A DNA stretch of 64,000 bases from Pseudoruminococcus sp964385235 (GTDB taxonomy: Bacteria; Bacillota; Clostridia; Oscillospirales; Acutalibacteraceae), in NCBI GenBank assembly GCA_964385235.1, contig CAYLOD010000001.1:18348-82347 (forward strand). The letters are read 5' to 3'. Position numbers and translations under genes: made by a program. The notes beneath the pieces are model-generated. The model worked only from the letters and a program-made list of their open reading frames with translations, was not told the DNA's origin and ran no database searches. This document shows positions 33,643 through 42,165 of this stretch, piece by piece (positions within the stretch are counted from its first letter, which is position 1; each line of letters starts with the position of its first letter).

Positions 33643-34890
33643 TTACCTGTTGAATATTGACATTATATCGTAGAATGAATCGTCGTCATCATTGGGAATT
33701 GCATCTGACTGCTGAGAGGCGTTCTGTTGTTTTTGCGGTTTTTCCTGCTGTGCAGACGCCGCAGTCTGAGAAGGTCTTTGCGTCTTGGTCTGATTAAAGT
33801 TTTGCTGCGCGGGATTGTCGGGTTGTACGGACTCCGCCGTCTTTTGTCTCGGATCACCCGGCGTCGCACCGAGCTGATACGGAGCCTTGCTGCTTACGGG
33901 AGCTGTACCCGTGGGCCTTACATTATAATCCTCCGTCGTCGGGAAACCGGTAGCGATAACAGTAACGCTGATCTCGTCCTCCATATCGTCGCTGAACGCC
34001 GCGCCCCATATGATGTTCGCGTCCTCGTCAGCCTGTTCGGATATCATAGAGGAGGCGGTCTGTATCTCGTCAAGTCCTATATCCGGAGAAGATGTGATGT
34101 TTATGATAACACCCTTGGCGCCGTCGATAGCAGTTTCAAGGAGCGGACTTGAGATAGCGTTAGTAGCCGCCACTTTCGCCTTATCCTTGCCGGATGCTCT
34201 GCCGACGCCCATATGGGCATAGCCCGCGTCCTTCATTACTGCCGTAACGTCCGCAAAGTCAAGGTTGACGATACCGGGAAGAAGAATAAGATCGGAAATA
34301 CTCTGTACGCCCTGACGGAGAACATCATCGGCGGCCGCAAAAGCATTCTGCAGAGTGATGGCCTCCTCGCTCACATATTTAAGTCTTTCGTTAGGGATAA
34401 CAACGAGAGAATCAACCTGCTCTCTGAGAGCGGCTATACCCTGCTCAGCCTGAATCATTCTGCGCTTGCCCTCAAACTGGAACGGCTTTGTGACGATACC
34501 GATAGTGAGAATGCCGAGTTCTCTCGCGACCTCAGCTACTACAGGAGCGGCGCCTGTGCCTGTACCGCCGCCCATTCCGGCGGTAATGAATACCATATCT
34601 GTATCTTTGAGAGCGTCCGCAATCTCATCTCTGCTCTCCTCAGCCGCCTTTTGACCGACAGCGGGCATGGAGCCCGCGCCCTTGCCGTGAGTAATCTTTT
34701 CACCTATTTGGATCTTTTGTGTTGCCTTTGAGCGGCCGAGCGCCTGATGATCTGTATTGATGGTAATAAACTCAACACAGCTTACGCCGTCGTTGACCAT
34801 GCGGTCAACAGCGTTTCCGCCGCCGCCGCCGACACCAATGACCTTTATATGCACTACATTGTTCATTTCTTCTTCAAACTCGTAAGGCAT
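33643..34890 (-). CDS. ftsZ: Cell division protein FtsZ
   Basis: 415 residues. The tubulin signature GGGTGTGAAPV, the N-terminal GVGGGGGNAVDRM, and the T7-loop region NLDFADVTAVM are present. A long Gln-rich linker (about 330-400) leads to a short conserved tail DDDSFYDIMSIFNR, which binds FtsA/ZipA-type partners. It polymerises with GTP into the Z ring. The start ATG at 34890 follows GGGGAGGAA by 7 nt; an earlier ATG at 34908 lies before that site. No ftsA lies in this window. Confidence 0.97.
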   Translation of the reverse strand: MPYEFEEEMNNVVHIKVIGVGGGGGNAVDRMVNDGVSCVEFITINTDHQALGRSKATQKIQIGEKITHGKGAGSMPAVGQKAAEESRDEIADALKDTDMVFITAGMGGGTGTGAAPVVAEVARELGILTIGIVTKPFQFEGKRRMIQAEQGIAALREQVDSLVVIPNERLKYVSEEAITLQNAFAAADDVLRQGVQSISDLILLPGIVNLDFADVTAVMKDAGYAHMGVGRASGKDKAKVAATNAISSPLLETAIDGAKGVIINITSSPDIGLDEIQTASSMISEQADEDANIIWGAAFSDDMEDEISVTVIATGFPTTEDYNVRPTGTAPVSSKAPYQLGATPGDPRQKTAESVQPDNPAQQNFNQTKTQRPSQTAASAQQEKPQKQQNASQQSDAIPNDDDDSFYDIMSIFNR

Positions 34891-34959
34891 TTTTATGTTC
34901 CTCCCCATTCGACATCATATATTTCTCTGCGACGATTTTCGCTCAACAATCTAATATAT

Positions 34960-34988
34960 AATTTACCACCATTTTAAAAAAATTTCAA
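34960..34988 (-). promoter_or_regulatory. Promoter upstream of ftsZ
   Basis: TTGAAA (34983-34988), 17 bp, TAAATT (34960-34965) on the minus strand. It is within a 222-bp gap between divIB and ftsZ, so ftsZ can be expressed apart from the upstream cluster. Confidence 0.6.
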
Positions 34989-35112
34989 TATAATTACGTT
35001 ATTTTATATATCTTTGTGAATGATATATTTTTAGACGCATCATTTTTGTATATTTCCACTATGTTAAGCGATAATTTTACAACTACAGCAAGCTGAATCG
35101 CCATATCTGCCG

Positions 35113-36459
35113 TCAGTCTTCCGGGGCGCCCGAAGGATCGTAGTAGGAATATTTTCCTCCCTCGGCGCACATAGAAACATCGACAGTACCCTTGCTGTCA
35201 TTTTCAAGCTTTTCCTCGATAAGGATCTTTGCTGTCTTAATCTTATAATCAATATTTTCAGGCATACCGATAATTATAGTAAGCCGCTTGTCATAGCTTA
35301 GCTTTATGTTTGACGGATTCGTCACATCTATAGTTGAAACATTTTTTATCTCGTTGTTTTTGAGCGTTTCGGTAATATAGTTGATAATATCATTCATGCC
35401 CTGAAGCTTATACTCTATCATCGCGGAAAGTTCCGTCTTTTTCAGCTCCGCGCCTTTAATTAGCGGCACCTTATATTTATTGGTATCAAGTATTTCTATA
35501 ATCTTACCGCTTTCACTCAAAATATAAAACTTTCCGTTTGTTTCTATAGCTGTTGTCGGTTTGGCCTCCTCGACAAAGATCGTTACCGAATTAAACGGGT
35601 TTTTCCTTATGCTCACATTTTCGATATAGGGAAACTTCTTTTTAATAACGTCTATGCCCGAATCGGTATCGCACAGAAGCATATTCGTCCCTATCGTGAT
35701 ACCGCTGGCGTCAGCTATTTCGTTGCTTGAATAACGCGTTTTTCCCTCAACCGATATGGAATCTATCTTAAAGAACACCGTCAGGCAGAGAACAGCCGCT
35801 ATAAGCAAAATAATCAAAACCATAGAGCTGTACAGCGCAAAAATTTTTCTCCTCCTTTTTTTTGCGGAAAAAGGCTTTGCGGGCTTTTTCGCCTTTTCCT
35901 TTTGGGGGCTTTCATCTGCCTCAGGCACAGCGAACGCTTCAAATTGTGATCCGCTTTCTTTTTTCGGGGTATTATCATCTGTTTGTTTTACATCATTTTG
36001 TACGGACGTTACGCCGTTTTTCCCCTTCGCCGGCTCATGGATTTGCTTTTTCTTTTCTGAAATATTATGCTCATTATGCGGTTTATTATGATTATTGTTT
36101 TGACCCTGACGCGGCTTATTTCCGTCAGGAGATTTCTTCCGTACGGGCTGCTGACTGTTTTGTTTTTTACCCTCCTCGGATTTTCCCGACGGCTGACCGT
36201 TCACACTTTTTTTCTGCTGTGCTTTTGGGCTTTTTTCATCTGTGTCCTGCCGGGGGTTTTTTTTAGGTCTTTGGCTCCCGTTTGACGGTTTCCTCATTCT
36301 TTGTTCACTTTCCGACCTCGTGCGGATCTCCCGGTAGCTCATAGAAGGAGTGGAATCATTATGAGCGGTGCTTTTCTTTTGCTGCTTTTCGCGCTCAAAA
36401 GATTTATCATTCGCTTTTTTTTCGTCCATGCTTTGATTCATTCCTTTCACTGCCGACAT
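35113..36459 (-). CDS. ftsQ: Cell division protein DivIB/FtsQ with long hydrophilic N-terminus
   Basis: 448 residues. The first ~205 residues are Lys/Gln/Asn/Ser-rich and disordered. A single membrane span follows at about 208-230. Then an extracytoplasmic POTRA/FtsQ region starts at IDSISVEGKTRYSSNEIAD, with IEVSV-like repeats ending near residue 430. It would bridge FtsL and the division PBP at the septum. The ATG at 36459 overlaps the murA stop by one base (TAATG), giving coupled translation. The long tail is unusual even for DivIB. Confidence 0.9.
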   Translation of the reverse strand: MSAVKGMNQSMDEKKANDKSFEREKQQKKSTAHNDSTPSMSYREIRTRSESEQRMRKPSNGSQRPKKNPRQDTDEKSPKAQQKKSVNGQPSGKSEEGKKQNSQQPVRKKSPDGNKPRQGQNNNHNKPHNEHNISEKKKQIHEPAKGKNGVTSVQNDVKQTDDNTPKKESGSQFEAFAVPEADESPQKEKAKKPAKPFSAKKRRRKIFALYSSMVLIILLIAAVLCLTVFFKIDSISVEGKTRYSSNEIADASGITIGTNMLLCDTDSGIDVIKKKFPYIENVSIRKNPFNSVTIFVEEAKPTTAIETNGKFYILSESGKIIEILDTNKYKVPLIKGAELKKTELSAMIEYKLQGMNDIINYITETLKNNEIKNVSTIDVTNPSNIKLSYDKRLTIIIGMPENIDYKIKTAKILIEEKLENDSKGTVDVSMCAEGGKYSYYDPSGAPED

Positions 36460-37712
36460 TAAACTCTTTTTATTTTTGCACCCATTGACGACAGTTTGCC
36501 CTCAATGTCTTCATACCCTCTGTCGATATGATGTATGGACGATATCTCCGTCCTGCCCTCCGCCGCGAGAGCCGCTACAATAAGCGCCGCCCCTCCGCGC
36601 AGGTCTGTAGAATCCACGCTCGCGCCCGACAAGCTGTTCACGCCTTCAACAACAGCAACTCTGTCCTCTATCTTAATATTCGCGCCCATACGCCGGAGTT
36701 CGTCAACGTGTCTGTATCTCCCCGAAAAAACAGTTTCGACAAATATGCTCGTTCCTCTGCAGACAGACGCCGCCGCCATAACTATCGCCTGAGCGTCCGT
36801 CGGGAAACCGGGATAAGGCATAGTCCTTATGTAGTCCGCTGACTCAAGACGCTCCGGCGCGGCTATAGAAATGACACTGTCGCGCGCGTCTATGCTGCAG
36901 CCCATTCTCTCAAAAACGGGAGTGACCGCGCGCAGATGCTCGGGAACAGCTCCCGATAATTCCGCCGAACCGCCTGAAACAGCTATGGCAGACATATATG
37001 TTACAGCCTCGATCCTGTCGGGTATTATTCTGTGATATGTACCGTCAAGGCGTTCGACGCCCTCTATTGTGATCGTGCTCTCCCCCGCTCCTCGAATTTT
37101 CGCACCGCAGTCCGTGAGAAAATTCACGAGATCTGTTATTTCAGGCTCACGCGCGGCGTTTGTTATAACTGTCGTTCCTTGAGCGGTTACCGCGGCGAGA
37201 ATTATATTCTCGGTCGCGCCGACACTCGGAAACGGAAGCGAGATCATTGTCCCTTTCAGTTTACCACGAACAGTGCAATCAATCAAGCCATGATTTTCCG
37301 AAATGGTCACACCCATCTGTCTGAACGCGGAAATATGGAGATCTATCGGGCGCGGTCCAATCTCACAGCCGCCGGGCAGCGAAACGGACGCCCGCCCCGT
37401 TTTAGCGATCAGCGCCCCGAGGAAAATTATCGACGAACGCATTTCACGCATAAGACTCTCGGGAATATCATACCTTGATATGCCGCCCTCGCCGATTATA
37501 ACGCAGTTATCCTCACGTCGGACACTGCGGCCGAGATACCTTATAATATCCATCGAGGCGTCGCAGTCCGAAAGGCGCGGGCAGTTATCGATACAGCATT
37601 CGCCCTCGCAGAGAATGGTCGCCGCAAGTATCGGCAGAGCGCTGTTCTTGGCTCCCTGCAGCTTAACGCAGCCGTCAAGCGGGATACCGCCGTCTATAAC
37701 CAGCTTTTTCAC
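36459..37712 (-). CDS. murA: UDP-N-acetylglucosamine 1-carboxyvinyltransferase
   Basis: 417 residues. Catalytic Cys116 lies in SLPGGCEIGPRPIDLH, and LQGAKNSALPILAA near the N-terminus binds UDP-GlcNAc. The ASVCRGTSIFVETVFSGRY and FPTDAQAIV segments are typical. It commits UDP-GlcNAc to peptidoglycan synthesis and is the fosfomycin target; the Cys suggests sensitivity. The start GTG at 37712 has AAAGGGTG just upstream; the ATG at 37730 would include that site. It is 1 nt over divIB. Confidence 0.95.
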   Translation of the reverse strand: MKKLVIDGGIPLDGCVKLQGAKNSALPILAATILCEGECCIDNCPRLSDCDASMDIIRYLGRSVRREDNCVIIGEGGISRYDIPESLMREMRSSIIFLGALIAKTGRASVSLPGGCEIGPRPIDLHISAFRQMGVTISENHGLIDCTVRGKLKGTMISLPFPSVGATENIILAAVTAQGTTVITNAAREPEITDLVNFLTDCGAKIRGAGESTITIEGVERLDGTYHRIIPDRIEAVTYMSAIAVSGGSAELSGAVPEHLRAVTPVFERMGCSIDARDSVISIAAPERLESADYIRTMPYPGFPTDAQAIVMAAASVCRGTSIFVETVFSGRYRHVDELRRMGANIKIEDRVAVVEGVNSLSGASVDSTDLRGGAALIVAALAAEGRTEISSIHHIDRGYEDIEGKLSSMGAKIKRV

Positions 37713-37826
37713 AATCAACACCCTTTTCATAAGAAATAGCTTTACAACTATATACTATGTGGATAATTGATTTGAAGTGACTGTTCAGCGCACATTTCAG
37801 CAAAAATATCATATAAAATTACATTA

Positions 37827-38969
37827 TTAAGCTTTATTTTTCCCGACCCTTGCCGTCGAAAGCACCTCTACAATGACAGAATATATCCTTTTCGCGGCGT
37901 CGGTTATAGCCATTGCTTTCGCGTTTCCGGCAAATTCCGCAAGGCGTTTGCTGTCTGAGGCGAGCTTATCGATTTCTGACGTAAGCCTCTCCGGCGTGAG
38001 CTCACTCTCCTCTATAACTACCGCGGCATTCTTCTTCGCAAGCGCCATGGCATTGTGATACTGATGATTCTCCGCGACATTGGGCGAAGGGATCAATATT
38101 GACGGCTTGCCCTGAGCCTGAATCTCGCTCAGTGTTATCGCGCCCGCTCTCGCTATGACGAGATCCGCCGCCGCAAGACAGGTAGGCATATTGTTAATAT
38201 ATTCCCTTATGTCAAGGTTTGATGCCTTGTCGAGATCCACGCCCTTTTCTTTCAAAAGGTCGGGAAACCAGCCTCCGTATTGACCGTAAGCGTGAATATG
38301 CTGATACCTGCCGTCATTTGCGCTTCTCGCTATTATTTCGGCAAGGGATTCGTTTATGATCCTCGCGCCGAGGCTGCCCCCGAACGAGAGAATTACAGGC
38401 CGGCTGTCAAGACCAAGCTCCCGCCGGGCTTTTTCCCTGTCCGCCGTAAGTATCTCTCCTCTGACGGGATTGCCCGTAGTGACAACAGCACAACCCTTTT
38501 TGAGATACTCCCTCGCGCTCGGAACGGCAAGCATAACACGGTCAACGTGCTTTGAAAGCATTTTTGTCGTGACGCCGGGAAAAGCGTTCTGCTCATGTAT
38601 TACAGTCGGTATGCCCATCTTTGCGGCGGTTCTTATCACGGGGCCGCTTACATATCCGCCCGTCCCCACACAAATATCGGGCTGAAACTCGGCAAGGATA
38701 ACCTTCGCTTCCCTGCTCGCGGTAACAGCCTTTTTAACGGTTACAATATTTTTCTTGATTCCGGCGGGATTCAGTTTCCTTGAAAAGCCTTGAATCGAAA
38801 TTGATTTAAAGTCATAACCCGCCTGCGGGACAAGCCTTTCCTCCATGCCGCCCCTGTTTCCGATATAGAGAATTTCCGCGTCGGGCTGACGGCTCTTTAC
38901 ATATCCCGCGATAGCGAGCGCGGGATTGATATGTCCGGCAGTACCTCCGCCCGCAAAAACTATTTTCAA
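37827..38969 (-). CDS. murG: Undecaprenyl-PP-MurNAc-pentapeptide GlcNAc transferase
   Basis: 380 residues. The N-terminal GGGTAGHINPALAIA, SFGGSLGARIINE and the C-terminal RAGAITLSEIQAQGKPSILIPSP define MurG (GT28), which turns lipid I into lipid II at the cytosolic face. It follows ftsW in transcription, separated by a 230-bp gap that contains the tandem GC-rich repeat. The C-terminus ends in a basic tail ARVGKNKA. Confidence 0.96.
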   Translation of the reverse strand: MKIVFAGGGTAGHINPALAIAGYVKSRQPDAEILYIGNRGGMEERLVPQAGYDFKSISIQGFSRKLNPAGIKKNIVTVKKAVTASREAKVILAEFQPDICVGTGGYVSGPVIRTAAKMGIPTVIHEQNAFPGVTTKMLSKHVDRVMLAVPSAREYLKKGCAVVTTGNPVRGEILTADREKARRELGLDSRPVILSFGGSLGARIINESLAEIIARSANDGRYQHIHAYGQYGGWFPDLLKEKGVDLDKASNLDIREYINNMPTCLAAADLVIARAGAITLSEIQAQGKPSILIPSPNVAENHQYHNAMALAKKNAAVVIEESELTPERLTSEIDKLASDSKRLAEFAGNAKAMAITDAAKRIYSVIVEVLSTARVGKNKA

Positions 38970-39046
38970 GCTTCACCACTCCTAAAAATCAGGTAAGCGG
39001 CGGAACATCTCCGCCCGCAAACCGCTAATAAAGCGAAATATCATAT

Positions 39047-39166
39047 TTAATTAAGAGCTTGCCTCGTTAGAATCTGCTCCCGCATAAGACAGGAGCCCGG
39101 CGGGACGGAGCCCAACGGGACGGAGCCCGGCGGGACGGAGCCCAACGGGACGGAGCCCGGCGGGAT
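39047..39166. repeat. Dispersed repeat, composite copy D with five tandem 15-bp GC-rich units
   Basis: A diverged core (minus strand TAACGAGGCAAGCTCTTAAT, 39050-39069) is followed at 39092-39166 by five head-to-tail 15-bp units GGAGCCCRRCGGGAC, in which RR alternates GG, AA, GG, AA, GG. The same core plus a single such unit occurs at 2682-2735. Each unit contains CCC..GGG able to fold back. It lies between ftsW and murG and could weaken read-through or be a mobile sequence remnant. Confidence 0.8.
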
Positions 39167-39199
39167 ACATTTTACACAAATTATACCGGGGCTGATCCG

Positions 39200-40429
39200 C
39201 TATGTTTTTTCTATGTTGGCGGTTCTTGAGATCGAGAGTACTATACCCATCTGCGCTAAAAGCATTATCAATGACGAACCGCCGTAGCTGAAGAACGGCA
39301 GGCTGATGCCTGTGTTCGGAAGCATATCTGTTATAACCATTATGTTCAGAACAACCTGAAGCCCTATCTGCGCCGTAAATCCTATACCCAGAAGCGAGCC
39401 GAACCTATCCTTAGCGCGCATAGAGATGGTAATACCTCTCCATACGAGGAGCGCGAAAATAAGTAAAATAATCAATGCTCCTATAAAGCCAAGCTCCTCA
39501 CAGACGACAGCGAAAACAAAGTCATTCTGAGCAGCAGGCAGATACAGGTGCTTTTGCCTTGACTGTCCGAGACCTAAGCCCCAAAAGCCGCCCGAACCGA
39601 TGGCATACAACGAATTTCTCGTTTGATATGTTTCATTCCACTGCTGTTCGTTGACATAATCAAGAGCATGACCCCAGCCTCCGATTCTGTCAATAGCATA
39701 TCCAAGATTGTCCGTGGCTATAAGGACAAGAACAATACCTAAGATAATGCCTCCCGCTGCGACAAACCAGCGGATCTTTACTCCGCTGAGGTACATCATA
39801 ATCACAGCGAGCGCGAAAATAATTACTATGCCCGAATAATGCGGCTCAAGAATCATAAGACCGATCGTTATGCTGAGAATGATTATTCCCGGCAGAACGC
39901 CGACCTTGAATGTTCCCATCTCATTTATATGTACCGAGCCCCAGTGAGCGAAAAATATAATTATCGCAAGCTTAGATATTTCCGACGCCTGTATACTGAA
40001 AATGCCGAGCGGGAGCCATCTGTGAACTCCCGTCGACGACGGTATAAACAAAACCACCGTCAACAGTATAAATGACAGAATCAGTATCGGAAACGCAAGC
40101 TTGTGCAGGTGGTGATAATCGAAGTATGAAAGGAAAAACATAAATATTATGCCTACACCTGCGAAGATAGCCTGCTTAACAAGATAATAGTAGCTGTCGC
40201 CCTCATTGAAATACGCGGCAGGGTAGCTTGCGGAAAACATCATTACAAGACCTATAAAAAGAAGTGCTATGACAAGAAAAAGAAACGGCATATCAAGACC
40301 AAGACGAACCGAAAACGCCTTGAGTTTCTTCTTTACCTTTTTGGGATGAGAAGCACGCGGTTTTGGTTCAGCTATAATATCGCCGTATTCTCTATCGTTC
40401 GCACGCACATTTGAATTTTGATTTGGCAA
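39200..40429 (-). CDS. ftsW: SEDS family glycosyltransferase FtsW/SpoVE
   Basis: 409 residues with about ten membrane helices after a basic cytosolic N-terminus. SEDS motifs are VMMFSASYPAAYF near the first helix, HLYLPAAQNDFVFAVVCEELG in the large loop (one residue over a fixed pattern) and GISLPFFSYGGSSLI near the C-terminus. It polymerises lipid II glycan at the septum with the class B PBP encoded upstream. The TTG at 40429 is favoured, since AAAGGAAGTG is just upstream; an ATG at 40447 is the alternative. Confidence 0.94.
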   Translation of the reverse strand: MPNQNSNVRANDREYGDIIAEPKPRASHPKKVKKKLKAFSVRLGLDMPFLFLVIALLFIGLVMMFSASYPAAYFNEGDSYYYLVKQAIFAGVGIIFMFFLSYFDYHHLHKLAFPILILSFILLTVVLFIPSSTGVHRWLPLGIFSIQASEISKLAIIIFFAHWGSVHINEMGTFKVGVLPGIIILSITIGLMILEPHYSGIVIIFALAVIMMYLSGVKIRWFVAAGGIILGIVLVLIATDNLGYAIDRIGGWGHALDYVNEQQWNETYQTRNSLYAIGSGGFWGLGLGQSRQKHLYLPAAQNDFVFAVVCEELGFIGALIILLIFALLVWRGITISMRAKDRFGSLLGIGFTAQIGLQVVLNIMVITDMLPNTGISLPFFSYGGSSLIMLLAQMGIVLSISRTANIEKT

Positions 40430-40472
40430 AAAAGCACTTCCTTTCATAAATCAGAGCTTTATTTTGTCGGCA

Positions 40473-41486
40473 TCACCTGCATTGAGAAAGAACAAATGCA
40501 CCTATTCCGCCTAAAATAGATACAAAGGAAAACACAATTACGATTTTTACCTCCGACCAGCCGCACATTTCAAAATGGTGGTGTATCGGGGCCATCTTGA
40601 GCAGACGCTTTCCGTGAGTCGTCTTGAAATACAGTACCTGAAAAATGTCGGAAAACATCTCTATAATATACACTATTCCAATAGGAATGAGCAGTATAGG
40701 CATATCCATGCCAAAGGTCAGAGCGCAGAGCACGCCGCCCAAAAACAACGAGCCTGTATCGCCCATGAACACCTTTGCAGGGTAAAAATTCCAAAGTAAA
40801 AAGCCAAGACACCCGCCCGCGGCGGCGGCGGAAAAAATACTTATACCAATATATCCGCAGAAACTCGATATGATCATGCAGAAAATCGCCGCGAAAAACG
40901 TTACCGAACCGCAAAGGCCGTCAATCCCGTCCGTGAGGTTAACAGCGTTTACCATTCCGACGATAAGTATAGCCGCAAGCGGCCAATAGAAAATCCCTAT
41001 GTCAACCATACCGAAAAACGGTATAAAAGTCACGCTTGTGCCTCCGCTAAGATATATGGAAAGAAGATATGCTATAGCTACTATAAATTGAAGCAGGAGC
41101 TTTTGACTTGCCTTCAGCCCGAGGTTGCGCTTTTTTACAGCCTTAATATAATCGTCAATAAACCCTATCGCGCCAAAGGACGCGGCCATTATAAGTCCCG
41201 CGAATATTTTTATTGAAGCAAGCTGAGTTTCGGCAGGTACGTCGCCGCTGCCTGAAAACGAATAATACAACAGGACGCAGGCGGTCGTTGAAATTATTGT
41301 TCCGGCAATAAACATAAATCCGCCCATCAAGGGAGTACCCTGCTTGCTTTGATGCCATTTGGGGCCTATATCAAGTATCGTGGAACCAAAATGCACCTTC
41401 CTGAGAAACGGAACCAGCCAGATGCCCATGACAGCCGATATTCCAAAAGCCGCCACCGCAGAAATAACGGTCCACATTCCTATCAT
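40473..41486 (-). CDS. mraY: Phospho-MurNAc-pentapeptide transferase
   Basis: 337 residues, ten membrane helices. KQGTPLMGGFMFI, IGFIDDYIKAVKKRN (catalytic Asp pair), NLTDGIDGLCGS, MGDTGSLFLGGVL and APIHHHFEMCGW with the His triad are all present. It makes lipid I. The ATG at 41486 follows AAGGGTGG. It is followed by ftsW after 43 nt. Confidence 0.97.
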   Translation of the reverse strand: MIGMWTVISAVAAFGISAVMGIWLVPFLRKVHFGSTILDIGPKWHQSKQGTPLMGGFMFIAGTIISTTACVLLYYSFSGSGDVPAETQLASIKIFAGLIMAASFGAIGFIDDYIKAVKKRNLGLKASQKLLLQFIVAIAYLLSIYLSGGTSVTFIPFFGMVDIGIFYWPLAAILIVGMVNAVNLTDGIDGLCGSVTFFAAIFCMIISSFCGYIGISIFSAAAAGGCLGFLLWNFYPAKVFMGDTGSLFLGGVLCALTFGMDMPILLIPIGIVYIIEMFSDIFQVLYFKTTHGKRLLKMAPIHHHFEMCGWSEVKIVIVFSFVSILGGIGAFVLSQCR

Positions 41487-41531
41487 TATTATTCCACCCT
41501 TCAAAATTTTGCTTTTCTCTGTATCAATACG

Positions 41532-42125
41532 TCAAAGCTGATTTATTACACCGAGAACCGAGGCAAGGGGTACCCCCATGGCTATAAGCGCAGATGACAC
41601 GGCAAGAACAAGCTCAACCGAAAATCCGCTTGCCTTTGAAAACCTCGCGCGGCCGATAACTCCTGTTCCGAGAAGTTCAAAAACTGTTCTGTCCTCCTGC
41701 AGGTTGATATTTTTCGCTATCAGATCAGCCTCATTATCATCTATTGAATAGAAAATAATGTTTCCGTTTTCCTTGTTCACGCTCCCGTTTAACGAATATG
41801 GCAGAACCGCGTTTTTGAACCTTTGAAAGTTTTTTTCGTCAACGCTTTCAACATTGCCGACGATCAGCGCTGTTTCAAGCGAAAACTTATCACTCAGCTT
41901 TATATTTAAAAATTCAGTATCCAGCACAACAAAGTCGCACACATCACCCGCGGTATTTATGGCTTCCTCACATGCCGGCTCGTCAAGGCTTAACTGTGAA
42001 GCTCTATAGCCGCAGTCACGCAGAATCCTTGTGAGAAGCTGTGCGGCGCCTTTAGACTCTTTTCCCGAAACAGCTATGAGCTTTACTCTCTTATTAATAA
42101 CGGCAGTAGATCTCATTTCACTCAT
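41532..42125 (-). CDS. Mur-ligase-like protein with degraded P-loop
   Basis: 197 residues, not firmly assigned. It lies between the division PBP and mraY, exactly where murE/murF usually stand. The start KLIAVSGKESKGAAQLLTRI then LRDCGYRASQLS has the shape of the Mur ligase ATP site (GTNGKT and following helix), but the Gly-Lys-Thr is replaced by SKG. The C-terminal IGRARFSKASGFSVELVLAV and SSALIAMGVPLASV resemble the family's central fold. It is less than half of a Mur ligase, with no visible substrate-binding third domain. It is probably a remnant or a non-catalytic relative. The ATG at 42125 has GAGGTG 10 nt upstream. Confidence 0.6.
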   Translation of the reverse strand: MSEMRSTAVINKRVKLIAVSGKESKGAAQLLTRILRDCGYRASQLSLDEPACEEAINTAGDVCDFVVLDTEFLNIKLSDKFSLETALIVGNVESVDEKNFQRFKNAVLPYSLNGSVNKENGNIIFYSIDDNEADLIAKNINLQEDRTVFELLGTGVIGRARFSKASGFSVELVLAVSSALIAMGVPLASVLGVINQL

Positions 42126-42165
42126 CTGAATATAGCACCTCACATTTCACGCCATAGTGTTACGT

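Noticed and set aside
39092..39166. Possible CRISPR array
   Set aside because: The units are 15 bp and directly joined, with no spacers and no cas gene nearby.
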